NCBI RefSeq assembly: GCF_963678635.1 | Contig: NC_087069.1 | Span: forward strand, 48,935,892-48,999,891 | DNA: 64,000 nucleotides | Reading direction: 5' to 3' | DNA from: Symsagittifera roscoffensis | Lineage: Eukaryota; Xenacoelomorpha; Acoela; Convolutidae | Shown here: in pieces, positions 38,462-48,146 of the stretch | Position numbering within the stretch: position 1 is the first letter of the stretch | How the letters are laid out: every line of letters begins with the position of its first letter | The notes under the pieces: model-generated | Seen by the model: the letters and a program-made list of their open reading frames with translations, nothing else | Told to the model about the DNA's origin: nothing | The model's database searches: none | Made by a program: the position numbers and the translations under genes

Positions 38462-41400
38462 TTATCCTATACTTAAATAATATTTCTTATGCAGATATAC
38501 TTGTATATTAGTGTCTGAGAATATCACGTGTACAAGCGCGTACAGTTCCCCAGGATGCAGTCGTCCTCTGTTCGGATCATACACCGGAAGCGAGAGCTCC
38601 TTCACGTCCATCTCCAAGAGGAAATCCCTCAACCTCGTCAAAGACAAGACTAGGTTCTCTGGGTCCACGTGCTGCTTCTCTGTCGCCCTCGTCACCAAGA
38701 AGCATAGGTATTTTCCCGGTATTTGTGATGCCGCCGGAGGTAAGGCTGCTACGCCCCCTACCCCTGGTCGTTGCTTCCAAAGGAATTCAACGTGTTTGTA
38801 TTCTCTCCTAAAACCTGCCGCTAAGGCTGTCCTAAAACTCATGTCTGCAGTGATTGCTATCGCACATGTTCTGTCTGTGAGTATGAAATCACTGTCTGTT
38901 AATATTATGTTACTTGAATACTCATTTGCTAGGTTAAAATATGACTCAACTACCCTCCCTATGTCGGGTTTCTTATGTTCTTCGCCTGTTTCTGCTTCTA
39001 AATCTCCTGTTTCTCTTGCTATTCTCAATTTTTTTATTATCAAGTTTTCAGTGTGGGTAAGTCCTACCCCCACTCCCCGGACAAAAATATCCATCGGCGT
39101 CCCCGTCGATCGCATACCGGATATCAAGTCAAGGTTAGAAGCTGGAATGAGAAGTTGTCCTTCCTGGGCAGCCCAGGAAGGATCATCTCGCTCGGTCTTA
39201 ATGTATTTCGCGCTTTCACGATCCCCGTCTTGAATCGTGACGCTGGTCTCTTTAGGATCTGATGTCATTTCGTTCAGCCACTCCAAGACTCGCAGATTTG
39301 TGATATCATCTCTGTAGGACTCCGATTGCTCCTCATCGAAATCTACTTCGGGTTTCGATCTGTCCTCGATCCATTCCTGGTCGTGATCATCCACTATGTC
39401 AATGTCTTGTGAGACTGTTATGCTTTCTAGACCTACCACTTCTTCCACTATCTTTTTCAGATCTATCTTGTCTGCTACAAAGTCGTCACCGTAACGGTTG
39501 TATTTCTTTCTAGGTCTTTTCCCGTCGCCTTGTCGAGTCTGCATCGTGAACGGGAGATCTGGTTCCATATTTTTGGGAACCTCAGTTTGTTCGGGATCCT
39601 GCCAATCTTCCTCTGCATAAGGTAAGGTTTCATCATCCGCTTCTATCACCTCATTTGGATCCAGGTCCAGTGGTGTATTTGTTCCCTCCTCTATGACCTC
39701 ATTTCCGTCATTCTTCTCCCTGGTGCCTTTCTCGTTGACCTCACAAGCAGGATCCATCATCAGATAATCCCCTTTTTCCATGTCTGCAGGTATACACCAG
39801 TCCTCTGTCGATGGATTGTGTGGCTTAATGTTCTCGTAGTGGGCGGCTCGGCCTGTACTCAGTCTATAAAAGCGTCCCTCTTGGTGCACCTCTGTTATCA
39901 TGAAGGGTCCCCTCCATTTCTTTAGGAGCTTCTTGGTCCCTTTCGGTGGTATAACGTTCTGAAATACCCATACGTAGTCTCCCACCGAGTAAGCTTTTGC
40001 ACCAGCTGCTTTCTTGTCGAATCTTTTCCTTTGCCTTGCCTGTGCTTGCTGAGTATTTCGTCTGCACAGATCGTTCAACTCCTGTTGACGTCTTATCACA
40101 TCCCTTACGTAAACCTGTGGAGATGTTTTCTTTCCCTCATACTCTGGGTAGAAGAATGTCAAGGGTAAAGACTTCTCGTGTCCCGTCAGCATCATGTGTG
40201 GACTGACTCCAGTAGTGGAGTGTTGCGTGCTATTATAAGCTCCTATCACTTGTGGAAGGTATCTGTCCCAATCGGTCATGTACCTGGAACAATATACTCT
40301 CAGCATCGACACTAACGTCCTATTCTGTCTTTCCACTAAGCCATTCGTCTGAGGGTGGTATGTAGTCGAGTGAGCCTGAGCGACCTGTGAGCGTCTCATG
40401 AGCTCTTTCGTAAGCTCTCCTACGAAAGCTGTTCCGTTGTCCGATTGAAACGTCATCGGACAACCATGTCTCGCTATCCACGTATTGATCAGATGGTCGC
40501 ATGTCTCTTCCGCCGAGGCAGTTATGCAGGGCACGGCCTCTGCATACTTCGTGAAGTGATCTATCATGACCAAGACTTGGTTATAACCGCTGTCTGTCAT
40601 GCATATCTTCTGATGATCTATGTGTACCACCTCGTTGAATTCAGACGACTCTATCGATTGTAAAGGAAATCGCAATTTCCTTGGATCCTTGACCTGTTGG
40701 CACGACAGGCACGCTGTTACCCATTTCTCACATGCCTTTTTCATTCTAGGCCACTCAAAGCGCTTCAGTATCCTCTGATACACTTTGTCGATCCCTTGAT
40801 GGCCCATCTGATCATGCGACCTGAATAGTAATTCTGTTTGATAGAGTTGCGGCAACACTATCGCGTTATACTTGTATAAGACTTTGTCTTCTTCTCTTCT
40901 CTTGCAAGCCACGATCCCGTCCTTGTTCAGATATAATCTCCCCTCCTTCTGCATGAAGTATTGTCTCAGGATCCTATAACTGTCTTCTTCTAGGTCACCT
41001 TTGTCTGGTGTACCGTTTTCTATCCGCCTCTTTAGGTTACTTGTCATGCGGTCATTTCTTTGCGCCCTTAATAGGTCCGAGAGTCTGTATCTCGCCTTCA
41101 AATATGTTTTCATGACCCTCATTTGACAATTCATCTCATTGGGCTGGTGCGTGTCCTCCTCCATCTTCACGCACCAAATCCTCGCCAACGGTTGTGTTTC
41201 TTGTTTAAACGGTTGAAGATCAGTCCTGACTGCCTCTTTTTGTGGCAATAAACTTATCGACCGCTTCGATACTGCTATTGTCTCCAAGTCATCTGCTGCG
41301 TTGTCGAAGATCCTTTCATCTGGTATGAGATAGCGATCGCTTTCAGGGTCTTGGTACACTTCTCTATCCAGATCCCTTGTGTGGGTCTCCACTAGCAGTG

Positions 41401-43492
41401 TGTGGATCGCCAGTTCTGACAGTTCTGATCCCGAGCTCGAGTCCCTGTCTGAGTATGTGTCCATACTCGAATTCCTGGAGCTGTCCTCCATTGAAGCGTC
41501 TGTGATGGAGTCCATTCCCTCCTTCAGATCAGGTCCGTACCTTCTCCGCATCCATCTAAACTCCCCGGACAAAATTCTGCTCCCCAGGTCTTGTTTCTTG
41601 TCATGGACTTCTTCATTCATCTCCGACTCCCCGGACATACTTCCTTGTCCCGGATTTTGATCTCGAACTCGCCGGTTTATCTTACCATTTGTCTCCCCGG
41701 ACAAATAATCTTGCTCCAGTTCTCGTAAAACCTTCTCTCCTTCTCCATCTTGGTCCTTAAAGGTAACGGTTTTTTCTCGCGTATCGTTATCCTGCTTTTT
41801 CCGGCCGTACGAAGTACTCACTAAGACCTCTTGGGGTATTGAGGACACCAGTTGCTGAACTATTGACCTACAATCCCTCTCAATGTCTTTATGTTGTCGT
41901 ATTGATGGCTTGATCTTCACCTTCTCCCTGACTGTCAATGATGCCATGGCTGCTGCCCACTCGGGGTCATCCCTGGTCACTTCTCTCTCTAGCAATCCAC
42001 CCAGCATCCGCATCACTTGCGGTGTGACCTGCACCATTTTGTCCAGTAATGAGGAGGGGCTGTTTATGTTCATGCGAGAGAGTTCCTGCTGTACCAGGTT
42101 TGAGCGCAGCAGCAGATCCAAGGGCACCGGGTCCCTTTTGGATAGGATTTTTATCTCGGCTGCTTTCTCCACTGGTAACTCAGGATGTCCTGGTATCGGA
42201 TGTCCAGACTTATCTAACCATCTCGTTAGAGGAAGCGCCTCATGTGTTTCTTTATCCAGAAACGAGAATCCCTCCTTTATCTCTGCCTGACTGGCTTGCT
42301 TCTGTTCCAACCTTTCATAGAATTCAGTTTTCTTACTGAGACTGTCAGCATTCTGGTGTTTGTCACGCATCCTGTGCTCGATTATCATGTGGTAGCCATC
42401 CAATCTCACTATCCATCTACCAATATAACTCTGATCCATCGAGTAGGTCTTCAACCAGGATAACGCCCTATTGTCCACGCGCAACTTGAAAGGAGCGCTC
42501 CCCAAGTATGCACGGTACTTTTCCACGAACGTGACTACTACAAACATTTCTGCTTTCGGTGCACCATATTTCATTTCAGTGTCACTCAAGACTTTGCTAC
42601 CATATGCAATGGGACGAAGAACCGTTCTTCCATTCCATTCTTGTTCCTGGTGCAATATTCCTGAGATGGCTACTACCGACGCATCTGTATCAAGAACATA
42701 CATGCCATCTTCTGTAGGCATGCCTAGCACTGGCGCTTCGCACAGTTCCCGCTTTATGTTCTCGAAGGCAACCTGTGCTTCATCGTTCCACTCGAACTTC
42801 TTTCCTTTGTTGCGCATGAGCTTTTGCATCGGATATACCTTGTCTGCATATCCTTTGATGAATTCACGGTAACAGTTGGCAAACCCCAGGGAGCTCATTA
42901 GCTGTGTGTCCGTCCTCGGAGCCTTCCATGTCAGCACAGCTTCTACTGCCTCCGGATGTGGCCTCACGCCACGCCTGTCCACCATTCTTCCCAGGTACTT
43001 AATCGAATCCCTAACGATTTCACATTTTGATGGTTTGCATTTCAAGCCTGCTCTTTTCATGCATCCGAAGACCTCATCGAGCCGATCAATGTGATCCTCC
43101 AGGGTCGGTGTCGCTACGACTACGTCATCCACGTAGCACATCAAGAGATTCCCATACTTTTTGGTTACTCCTGTCAAAGCCTGAGCCATCAGCCTTTGAA
43201 AAGTTGCTGTTGCATTGCACAAGCCGAAGGGCATCCTCTTCCACTGGTACAACCCCAATTCGCACGCGAATCCGGTTTTTTCTCTATCTTTCTTCCGCAG
43301 AGGAACCTGCCAGAAGGCAGACCCCAAGTCCAACGTGGTGAAGAACTTGGCATCCCCAAGCTTAGAGAGGCTCTCATCTATTCGCGGTATCGGGTACGCA
43401 TCTTTTATTGTTACCGCGTTTAAAAAACGGAAGTCGCAACAAAATCTAAGCTGCCCCCTTTCTTTTTCGCCATTACTACCCCGCAAGCCCAC
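38462..43492 (-). CDS. pol: RT-RNase H-integrase-macro domain polyprotein (element B)
   Basis: 1,676 codons. RT contains Y-V-D-D near 122; RNase H starts near 267 (D-T-D-A-S); a linker with three L/M-S-G-E sites lies at about 597-645; the integrase HHCC starts near 892; D, D and E lie near 957, 1017 and 1052; a GPY/F-type W-R-G-P-F lies near 1194. An acidic region follows, then a macro domain of TARG1 type at about 1530-1676, fused without a break. In the macro domain the catalytic Lys position is Arg and the G-C-G-L-D loop is replaced by D-P-N-R-G. The first residues are out of frame with the upstream RT part because of an indel near 43,450-43,480. Confidence 0.9.
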   Translation of the reverse strand: MGLRGSNGEKERGQLRFCCDFRFLNAVTIKDAYPIPRIDESLSKLGDAKFFTTLDLGSAFWQVPLRKKDREKTGFACELGLYQWKRMPFGLCNATATFQRLMAQALTGVTKKYGNLLMCYVDDVVVATPTLEDHIDRLDEVFGCMKRAGLKCKPSKCEIVRDSIKYLGRMVDRRGVRPHPEAVEAVLTWKAPRTDTQLMSSLGFANCYREFIKGYADKVYPMQKLMRNKGKKFEWNDEAQVAFENIKRELCEAPVLGMPTEDGMYVLDTDASVVAISGILHQEQEWNGRTVLRPIAYGSKVLSDTEMKYGAPKAEMFVVVTFVEKYRAYLGSAPFKLRVDNRALSWLKTYSMDQSYIGRWIVRLDGYHMIIEHRMRDKHQNADSLSKKTEFYERLEQKQASQAEIKEGFSFLDKETHEALPLTRWLDKSGHPIPGHPELPVEKAAEIKILSKRDPVPLDLLLRSNLVQQELSRMNINSPSSLLDKMVQVTPQVMRMLGGLLEREVTRDDPEWAAAMASLTVREKVKIKPSIRQHKDIERDCRSIVQQLVSSIPQEVLVSTSYGRKKQDNDTREKTVTFKDQDGEGEKVLRELEQDYLSGETNGKINRRVRDQNPGQGSMSGESEMNEEVHDKKQDLGSRILSGEFRWMRRRYGPDLKEGMDSITDASMEDSSRNSSMDTYSDRDSSSGSELSELAIHTLLVETHTRDLDREVYQDPESDRYLIPDERIFDNAADDLETIAVSKRSISLLPQKEAVRTDLQPFKQETQPLARIWCVKMEEDTHQPNEMNCQMRVMKTYLKARYRLSDLLRAQRNDRMTSNLKRRIENGTPDKGDLEEDSYRILRQYFMQKEGRLYLNKDGIVACKRREEDKVLYKYNAIVLPQLYQTELLFRSHDQMGHQGIDKVYQRILKRFEWPRMKKACEKWVTACLSCQQVKDPRKLRFPLQSIESSEFNEVVHIDHQKICMTDSGYNQVLVMIDHFTKYAEAVPCITASAEETCDHLINTWIARHGCPMTFQSDNGTAFVGELTKELMRRSQVAQAHSTTYHPQTNGLVERQNRTLVSMLRVYCSRYMTDWDRYLPQVIGAYNSTQHSTTGVSPHMMLTGHEKSLPLTFFYPEYEGKKTSPQVYVRDVIRRQQELNDLCRRNTQQAQARQRKRFDKKAAGAKAYSVGDYVWVFQNVIPPKGTKKLLKKWRGPFMITEVHQEGRFYRLSTGRAAHYENIKPHNPSTEDWCIPADMEKGDYLMMDPACEVNEKGTREKNDGNEVIEEGTNTPLDLDPNEVIEADDETLPYAEEDWQDPEQTEVPKNMEPDLPFTMQTRQGDGKRPRKKYNRYGDDFVADKIDLKKIVEEVVGLESITVSQDIDIVDDHDQEWIEDRSKPEVDFDEEQSESYRDDITNLRVLEWLNEMTSDPKETSVTIQDGDRESAKYIKTERDDPSWAAQEGQLLIPASNLDLISGMRSTGTPMDIFVRGVGVGLTHTENLIIKKLRIARETGDLEAETGEEHKKPDIGRVVESYFNLANEYSSNIILTDSDFILTDRTCAIAITADMSFRTALAAGFRREYKHVEFLWKQRPGVGGVAALPPAASQIPGKYLCFLVTRATEKQHVDPENLVLSLTRLRDFLLEMDVKELSLPVYDPNRGRLHPGELYALVHVIFSDTNIQVYLHKKYYLSIG
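39073..39082 (-). promoter_or_regulatory. Internal copy of the polypurine 10-mer before the macro domain (element B)
   Basis: GTCCGGGGAG on the minus strand, read as V-R-G-V, at the same place as 20352-20361 in element A. Confidence 0.5.
41561..41702 (-). promoter_or_regulatory. Three internal copies of the polypurine 10-mer, 66 bp apart (element B)
   Basis: GTCCGGGGAG on the minus strand at 41561-41570, 41627-41636 and 41693-41702, exactly 66 bp (22 codons) apart. The sequence between them is not conserved, so only the 10-mer is kept. Confidence 0.55.
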
Positions 43493-44130
43493 GGCGATTT
43501 CGAGGGTTCTATCATGTCGTATTCAAGCAACATTTCTATTTCCGCTCGGCACGCTTCCGATTTTTGTGGCGTCATTCGTCTCGCGCCCTCTCTGTGCGGA
43601 ACGGCACCTTCTTCTAGCTCAATTTCATGCTCTACGAAATTACAGCAACCGATATCCGCTTTATGTTTCGAAAATACATCTGCGTTCCGATATAAAACGT
43701 CCCGTAATTTTTCGAAATCTCCCTCACCTATTTTCCCTTTTAAATGTTCTATTTCTGGTAAAACCGGTTTGTCAGAATCTAGTTCATATGACGAGGGGCG
43801 TTCTGGAAAATTCGAGCAGCTTGATAAGCCGTCGTCCGTTTCGGATTTCATTGAAAACAATTTGTGAATAGATTTTAATTCATTAATTCTCTTCAAAATT
43901 TTATCTTTATTTGCATGATAAGGACAGTCTTTCACATTATGTTTCTTCAAGTTTTGTGTCTCTTCATAGTCGGTCCTCATCGGCAATGCGTAACCAAGCT
44001 TCTTTCCACGCTGGGTTGAAACCGTGGTGTCCAGTGTGTTCAATAACACACTGACACACAGTCCGTTTCGCGTTACCGAGAAGCTCCGGCCTAAAATCAC
44101 CGAACTCTGACTATTAGGATTCGGTATCAA
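43420..44130 (-). pseudogene. pol: Protease-RT linker and RT N-terminus (element B)
   Basis: 236 codons matching the linker and first RT block of element A (P-H-R-E-G-A-R-R-M-T-P, then P-S-K-S-P-W). It ends at a frameshift in the short C/T run near 43,450-43,480; the RT goes on in the frame of 38462-43492. It is also out of frame with the protease piece upstream. Confidence 0.8.
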
Positions 44131-44141
44131 ACAAACCTTTA

Positions 44142-44768
44142 CTATCGCTTAATGAATTTAAATTTTTCATTCTGAAAATTGCCACCACCGCTTGTCCTGG
44201 CTGTAGTTTTACTTTTCTGTCTAAAAAAAATTGGTACCTTGTTTTCGTCTATTATTATCCTATTAATTGGTTTCTTAACATACTTCCGGTCCGGGTTTCT
44301 AATCCGTATCAGACCGTTGTTCAAGTCAATCATCACGTCAAAATTCCTGACAAAATCCCTGCCCAAGATGAATTGGTCGGCATCGTCCAAATTCTCTACC
44401 ACCAGGAAGCTCATCCAAAGGTCCCGTCCTCCCATGTGGAGGACCGTTATCGGTGTTCTTCCGGCTACATAGATTGCTCCTCGATTGGCGGCGGCCAGTC
44501 TTAGATTCGTCGGAATTAGATCTTCTCTCGTGAAACCCATTCGTTCCCAAGTTTTTATCGGCATCACACTCACTACCGCTCCTGTGTCCAGAAGCCCTGT
44601 GACTCCGATTTTCTTTCCATTAGTGTCGAGCAGATGTGCAGTCACATCTGCTTCATACCCAATATGTACAGCATCTTGTTCCATCATTGCGTCATGGCCT
44701 ATCCTACGGACTTTGAGTTCCTCCTCACCCAAATAGATTTGCCCCATTTGGTCATCATCTGTCGTCAC
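44142..44768 (-). pseudogene. pol: Retropepsin-like protease segment (element B)
   Basis: 208 codons with the aspartic protease motif L-L-D-T-G-A near residue 59 and an F-I-L-G-R-D-F block near 148. It is in the same frame as Gag, split from it by a TAA at 44769-44771. A frameshift near 44,135-44,145 ends it. Confidence 0.8.
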
Positions 44769-46946
44769 TTAAGTCCTGGTGTAGATACTGATTCCATCCA
44801 CGTTCAGCATCACCTGATACGGCCCATAGACCTCTAGGTAGCGTCCATGAAGTTTCTTCATGCGAGGGCCACCCGTCGTTAGTAGTGCCCTCACAGCCCT
44901 CGACTCGGTGCGTGGCTCCATCTGCCTCAGATAGTCTGCATATGTGTCCAAATGCATCAAAGTGAACTCAGACGGTTCACTCAGATTTCTGATTACCTGA
45001 TGCCCTGCCACCGAGATTATCGACTGTATTTTACTTCCTTGCGGTACCATACCGAACCTCTGACCAAAGATAACATTAAGTTTCATGCTCAAGCTGCTTG
45101 GTGCTTTTGCCTCTTCAACTTCCGTTGCTTCGAAGGCGTTCAGTTGCTCCTGTAATTTCTCATTCTCCAGCTCGAGTTTCACCTTTTGTTCGATCTCTTT
45201 CGTCACTAGTTCCTGCTGTACTCTATTTATAGCATCCCTCGCAGCTGCCCTATAATCGATTTTGAAGTCATCGGCCGCAGTTGCTGGTTCCGGTTCACGT
45301 GCTTCTTCTGTTACCGCTTGCATCTTCTTTGCCACCAGCTCTTGAGGTTTATCCTTCCTGCGTGCCTCTGCCTCACTCAACAGGCGAGCCTTGCTGGCTT
45401 TCACTCCAGACAATGCTTCCTCATGCCTTGGATGCTTGATGTCTGCCACTGCATCCCAGAATTGCGGACAATCTGATTTAAAATGACCTTCCAAGTTGCA
45501 AAAGAAACACCTCGGTCCGAATTTTGCAATTACTCCTCTCATGAACTCCTCATGATCAACTTCTGACGCATCTTCGTCCTCGAGGCTAAAGCCTATTGCT
45601 TTCATGCCTTGTTTGTAAGTTGGGCATGATGACACATGATGGTCTGTTGAGCTGCAATTGGCACAAGAGCGTCTCTTGTCCATATCGTCCCTGTGTTTGT
45701 ACCAGTTGTTTCCTTGGTTCGCCGGCCCATTGTTAAAATTGCCATAATTGTTCTTAGAATAACTAGATCTCGAAGGAGGTTTCAATAAAAGATACTCCTT
45801 TGACTTGAGCCTCAACTCCTCTGGTGTCGGCGCATTCGTTGATAATGGTGTGTAATGCGTTGCCAGCATTGTTCGAAGTTCATCATTCTTCACACCATCG
45901 ATGAATTTTGAGGCTACCGCCAGGTTCATCCTTCGGTTCGACTCATCCGGTTGGCTGCGTCTTCTCAGCATTTCCAAGTCATCAAGAAACTTGTCTATCG
46001 TTTCATCCTCTCGTTGCCTCCGTTTCTCGAAGCGCAGCATTGCTTGGTGTCCCTGCACCCCCGATCCAAAACGATTCAGCAAGATCTCGAAGATCTTCTC
46101 GGCTGTGTCACGTTGATATTGCTTCTTGGCTATGACACAGTTCAGGGCTGTCCCTTCCAAGTTACTGGTAAGTGCACTGCATTCTTGTCTTTCCGACAAG
46201 TCTTCCTCCTCGAAATGCAGTTTCATCACCTCTATCCAGGTATCAATACAGCCATCAGATTCGTCTTTATAGCACCTTGGTTTCCTAAAGACCCTTCTGG
46301 ACTTCTCACTGCGTTCGTTGGTCTTGGATAGCCTTGTAAGGAATGTCTCCAGTGACCTGTTTAGGGGTTCGAAGGCCGTAGCCATTGCCGTAGCATCCCT
46401 TGAGAGTCCTGCTTGAGTATCCTCACGCCTTGTTGAGGGCTCTGCATGCGGTGCATCCCTGCTATCCGAATTGCCGTAAGTATCTCCCCTTTGGCTCACA
46501 TGTCTTCTCCCTGGACTGGCATTCCTCCTATTTCTGGAGTCACCACTCCCAGTTGCATGTGTGCCCTGTTTCGGTCTTTCATTCGAGGTCTGCCTGTTCC
46601 CTGTTGAACTTGCCCTGCTGTTGGGGCCCCATGTTCTATGATCCCTTGTGGTAAAGCCTGATAAGCTGCCCCTTCCTCGAGTGGATCCATCTGCCCGTCT
46701 CCTTCGATGGTCACCGAAGTTCACCTTCGGTTCCCTGCTGGGACCTCCCGAGTTCGGTTCTCCTTCTCTAGTTCCACTCCTACTTCCTAGTAGCCCATCC
46801 AATCTGTCCATGATGGCCTGAGTTCGCCTCTCCATCATCGCTTCCAACTTTGTGTCAAGATTCCCAAGAGTCTGCTCTTGTTGTGTTCCTAACTTCTCCA
46901 TATCATTTTTTAAGCGTGACTCCCTTTGTTCCGCTTCTCTTGTCAT
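44769..46946 (-). CDS. gag: Gag with two CCHC knuckles (element B)
   Basis: 725 codons. The capsid-like region at about 220-400 is close to that of element A (D-G-C-I-D-T-W, then N-L-E-G-T-A-L). The zinc knuckles C-A-N-C-x4-H-x4-C and C-F-F-C-x4-H-x4-C lie near 425 and 480. The N-terminal 200 residues are G/S/R-rich. It is in the same frame as the piece upstream across a TAG at 46959-46961, so its Met is internal. Gag forms the particle and binds element RNA. Confidence 0.9.
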   Translation of the reverse strand: MTREAEQRESRLKNDMEKLGTQQEQTLGNLDTKLEAMMERRTQAIMDRLDGLLGSRSGTREGEPNSGGPSREPKVNFGDHRRRRADGSTRGRGSLSGFTTRDHRTWGPNSRASSTGNRQTSNERPKQGTHATGSGDSRNRRNASPGRRHVSQRGDTYGNSDSRDAPHAEPSTRREDTQAGLSRDATAMATAFEPLNRSLETFLTRLSKTNERSEKSRRVFRKPRCYKDESDGCIDTWIEVMKLHFEEEDLSERQECSALTSNLEGTALNCVIAKKQYQRDTAEKIFEILLNRFGSGVQGHQAMLRFEKRRQREDETIDKFLDDLEMLRRRSQPDESNRRMNLAVASKFIDGVKNDELRTMLATHYTPLSTNAPTPEELRLKSKEYLLLKPPSRSSYSKNNYGNFNNGPANQGNNWYKHRDDMDKRRSCANCSSTDHHVSSCPTYKQGMKAIGFSLEDEDASEVDHEEFMRGVIAKFGPRCFFCNLEGHFKSDCPQFWDAVADIKHPRHEEALSGVKASKARLLSEAEARRKDKPQELVAKKMQAVTEEAREPEPATAADDFKIDYRAAARDAINRVQQELVTKEIEQKVKLELENEKLQEQLNAFEATEVEEAKAPSSLSMKLNVIFGQRFGMVPQGSKIQSIISVAGHQVIRNLSEPSEFTLMHLDTYADYLRQMEPRTESRAVRALLTTGGPRMKKLHGRYLEVYGPYQVMLNVDGISIYTRT

Positions 46947-46958
46947 TCTCGACAGGTT

Positions 46959-48146
46959 CTATGCTATATGCTCGTCCGTTCTTTCTTTCAAGCGTTTCTC
47001 GCTCCTATCAACTTCTTGTCTATTTCGGTTCATTTCTTCCCGCAGGCTTTCTCTTTCGACGTGGACTGCTCCTTCTAATTCACTCTTCCTTTTGGACATC
47101 TGTTCGTTTTGCTCTCCTATAGTGCCCACGATGCTGTTCAAGGCTTCTTCTAATGCTACCCCGTTTTCCACGAGTGGCGCAACTAGTGGCGGTGTCACCC
47201 TGTCGGTCCCAGGTAGCTTCGTGCTGGTCGAGATCCGGGCTTTTATTCTCTGCCTCGACGTCTTTTCACTATCCACCTCAGGATCCGCTAAAGCGTCGCC
47301 TTGCCCTGTTTTTCTGTTCTCCCTATCTTGTTGCTCTGGGTTTGTCATGATGGCAAAGCCTCTCGACTGGCCTGGTGTGCTTACTTCTTTGCTTATCGTT
47401 CTTACCACACCAAATTTGTCCTTGTTCCCAGTCTCTTCCCCGAGGTATGGATCAATCTCCTGGGTCGAACTATTGAGGCTTAGTTGAGATCCAGAGTCCA
47501 CCTGCTCGTCATCGTCCTCTTCTTCCTCCTGGGATTCACCTTCGCTTCCTGTGCCCGTTCCCATCGTAAATGGAAAGATGTTCCCAAAGGTATTTTTCAT
47601 TCTTTCTGTGAACGACGAAGACGTGGTTTGTTTCTCTGTTGCGTCTGCTAACATGGTATTGTCTGTTGGAGATCTCCTAGTCGTCACAACTTCAGTAGAG
47701 ATGTCGGACAGTTCCGACATCTCCGCTCGATCCAGTGTTCCGGTGGAGGTGGCCAAATCATGACCTTGTTCTACCGGAGTAGATTCGCTCGCTAGCCTTC
47801 TACCTCTCCCTTCCAAACCCTGCGTTTCTTCGTTGTTTTGCATGGCCTGCTCCGGATGGACCTCCACTTCCAACATTCCTTTTCTCTCTTCTGAGGTCTT
47901 TTGACTTCTCGTTTCAACCATTCTGCCTGAAACCATCTTCCTTTGGCCGTTCCTAGTTCGTTTTATCCGTTCCACAAAAGGATCGGTCATCGATTTTCTT
48001 TGCTCCTCAGGTATGAATTTCCTAGAACTATTATCTCTTTTAGGTATTCTTGACTTGTCTAGACTCATTTCATATTTGTACTTTCTCAAGCCTGTACACT
48101 CAATTCGATTTATGTCTCGACTATTAATAAAATTAACACAACACAA
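46959..48146 (-). pseudogene. gag: Gag N-terminal region (element B)
   Basis: 395 codons: a basic start, an S/T/E-rich low-complexity middle, and a coiled coil at about 310-395 that continues beyond the stop into the next segment. It is equivalent to the first 300 or so residues of the element A polyprotein. The true start may be the Met at 48146 or a later one near 48069. Confidence 0.7.
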
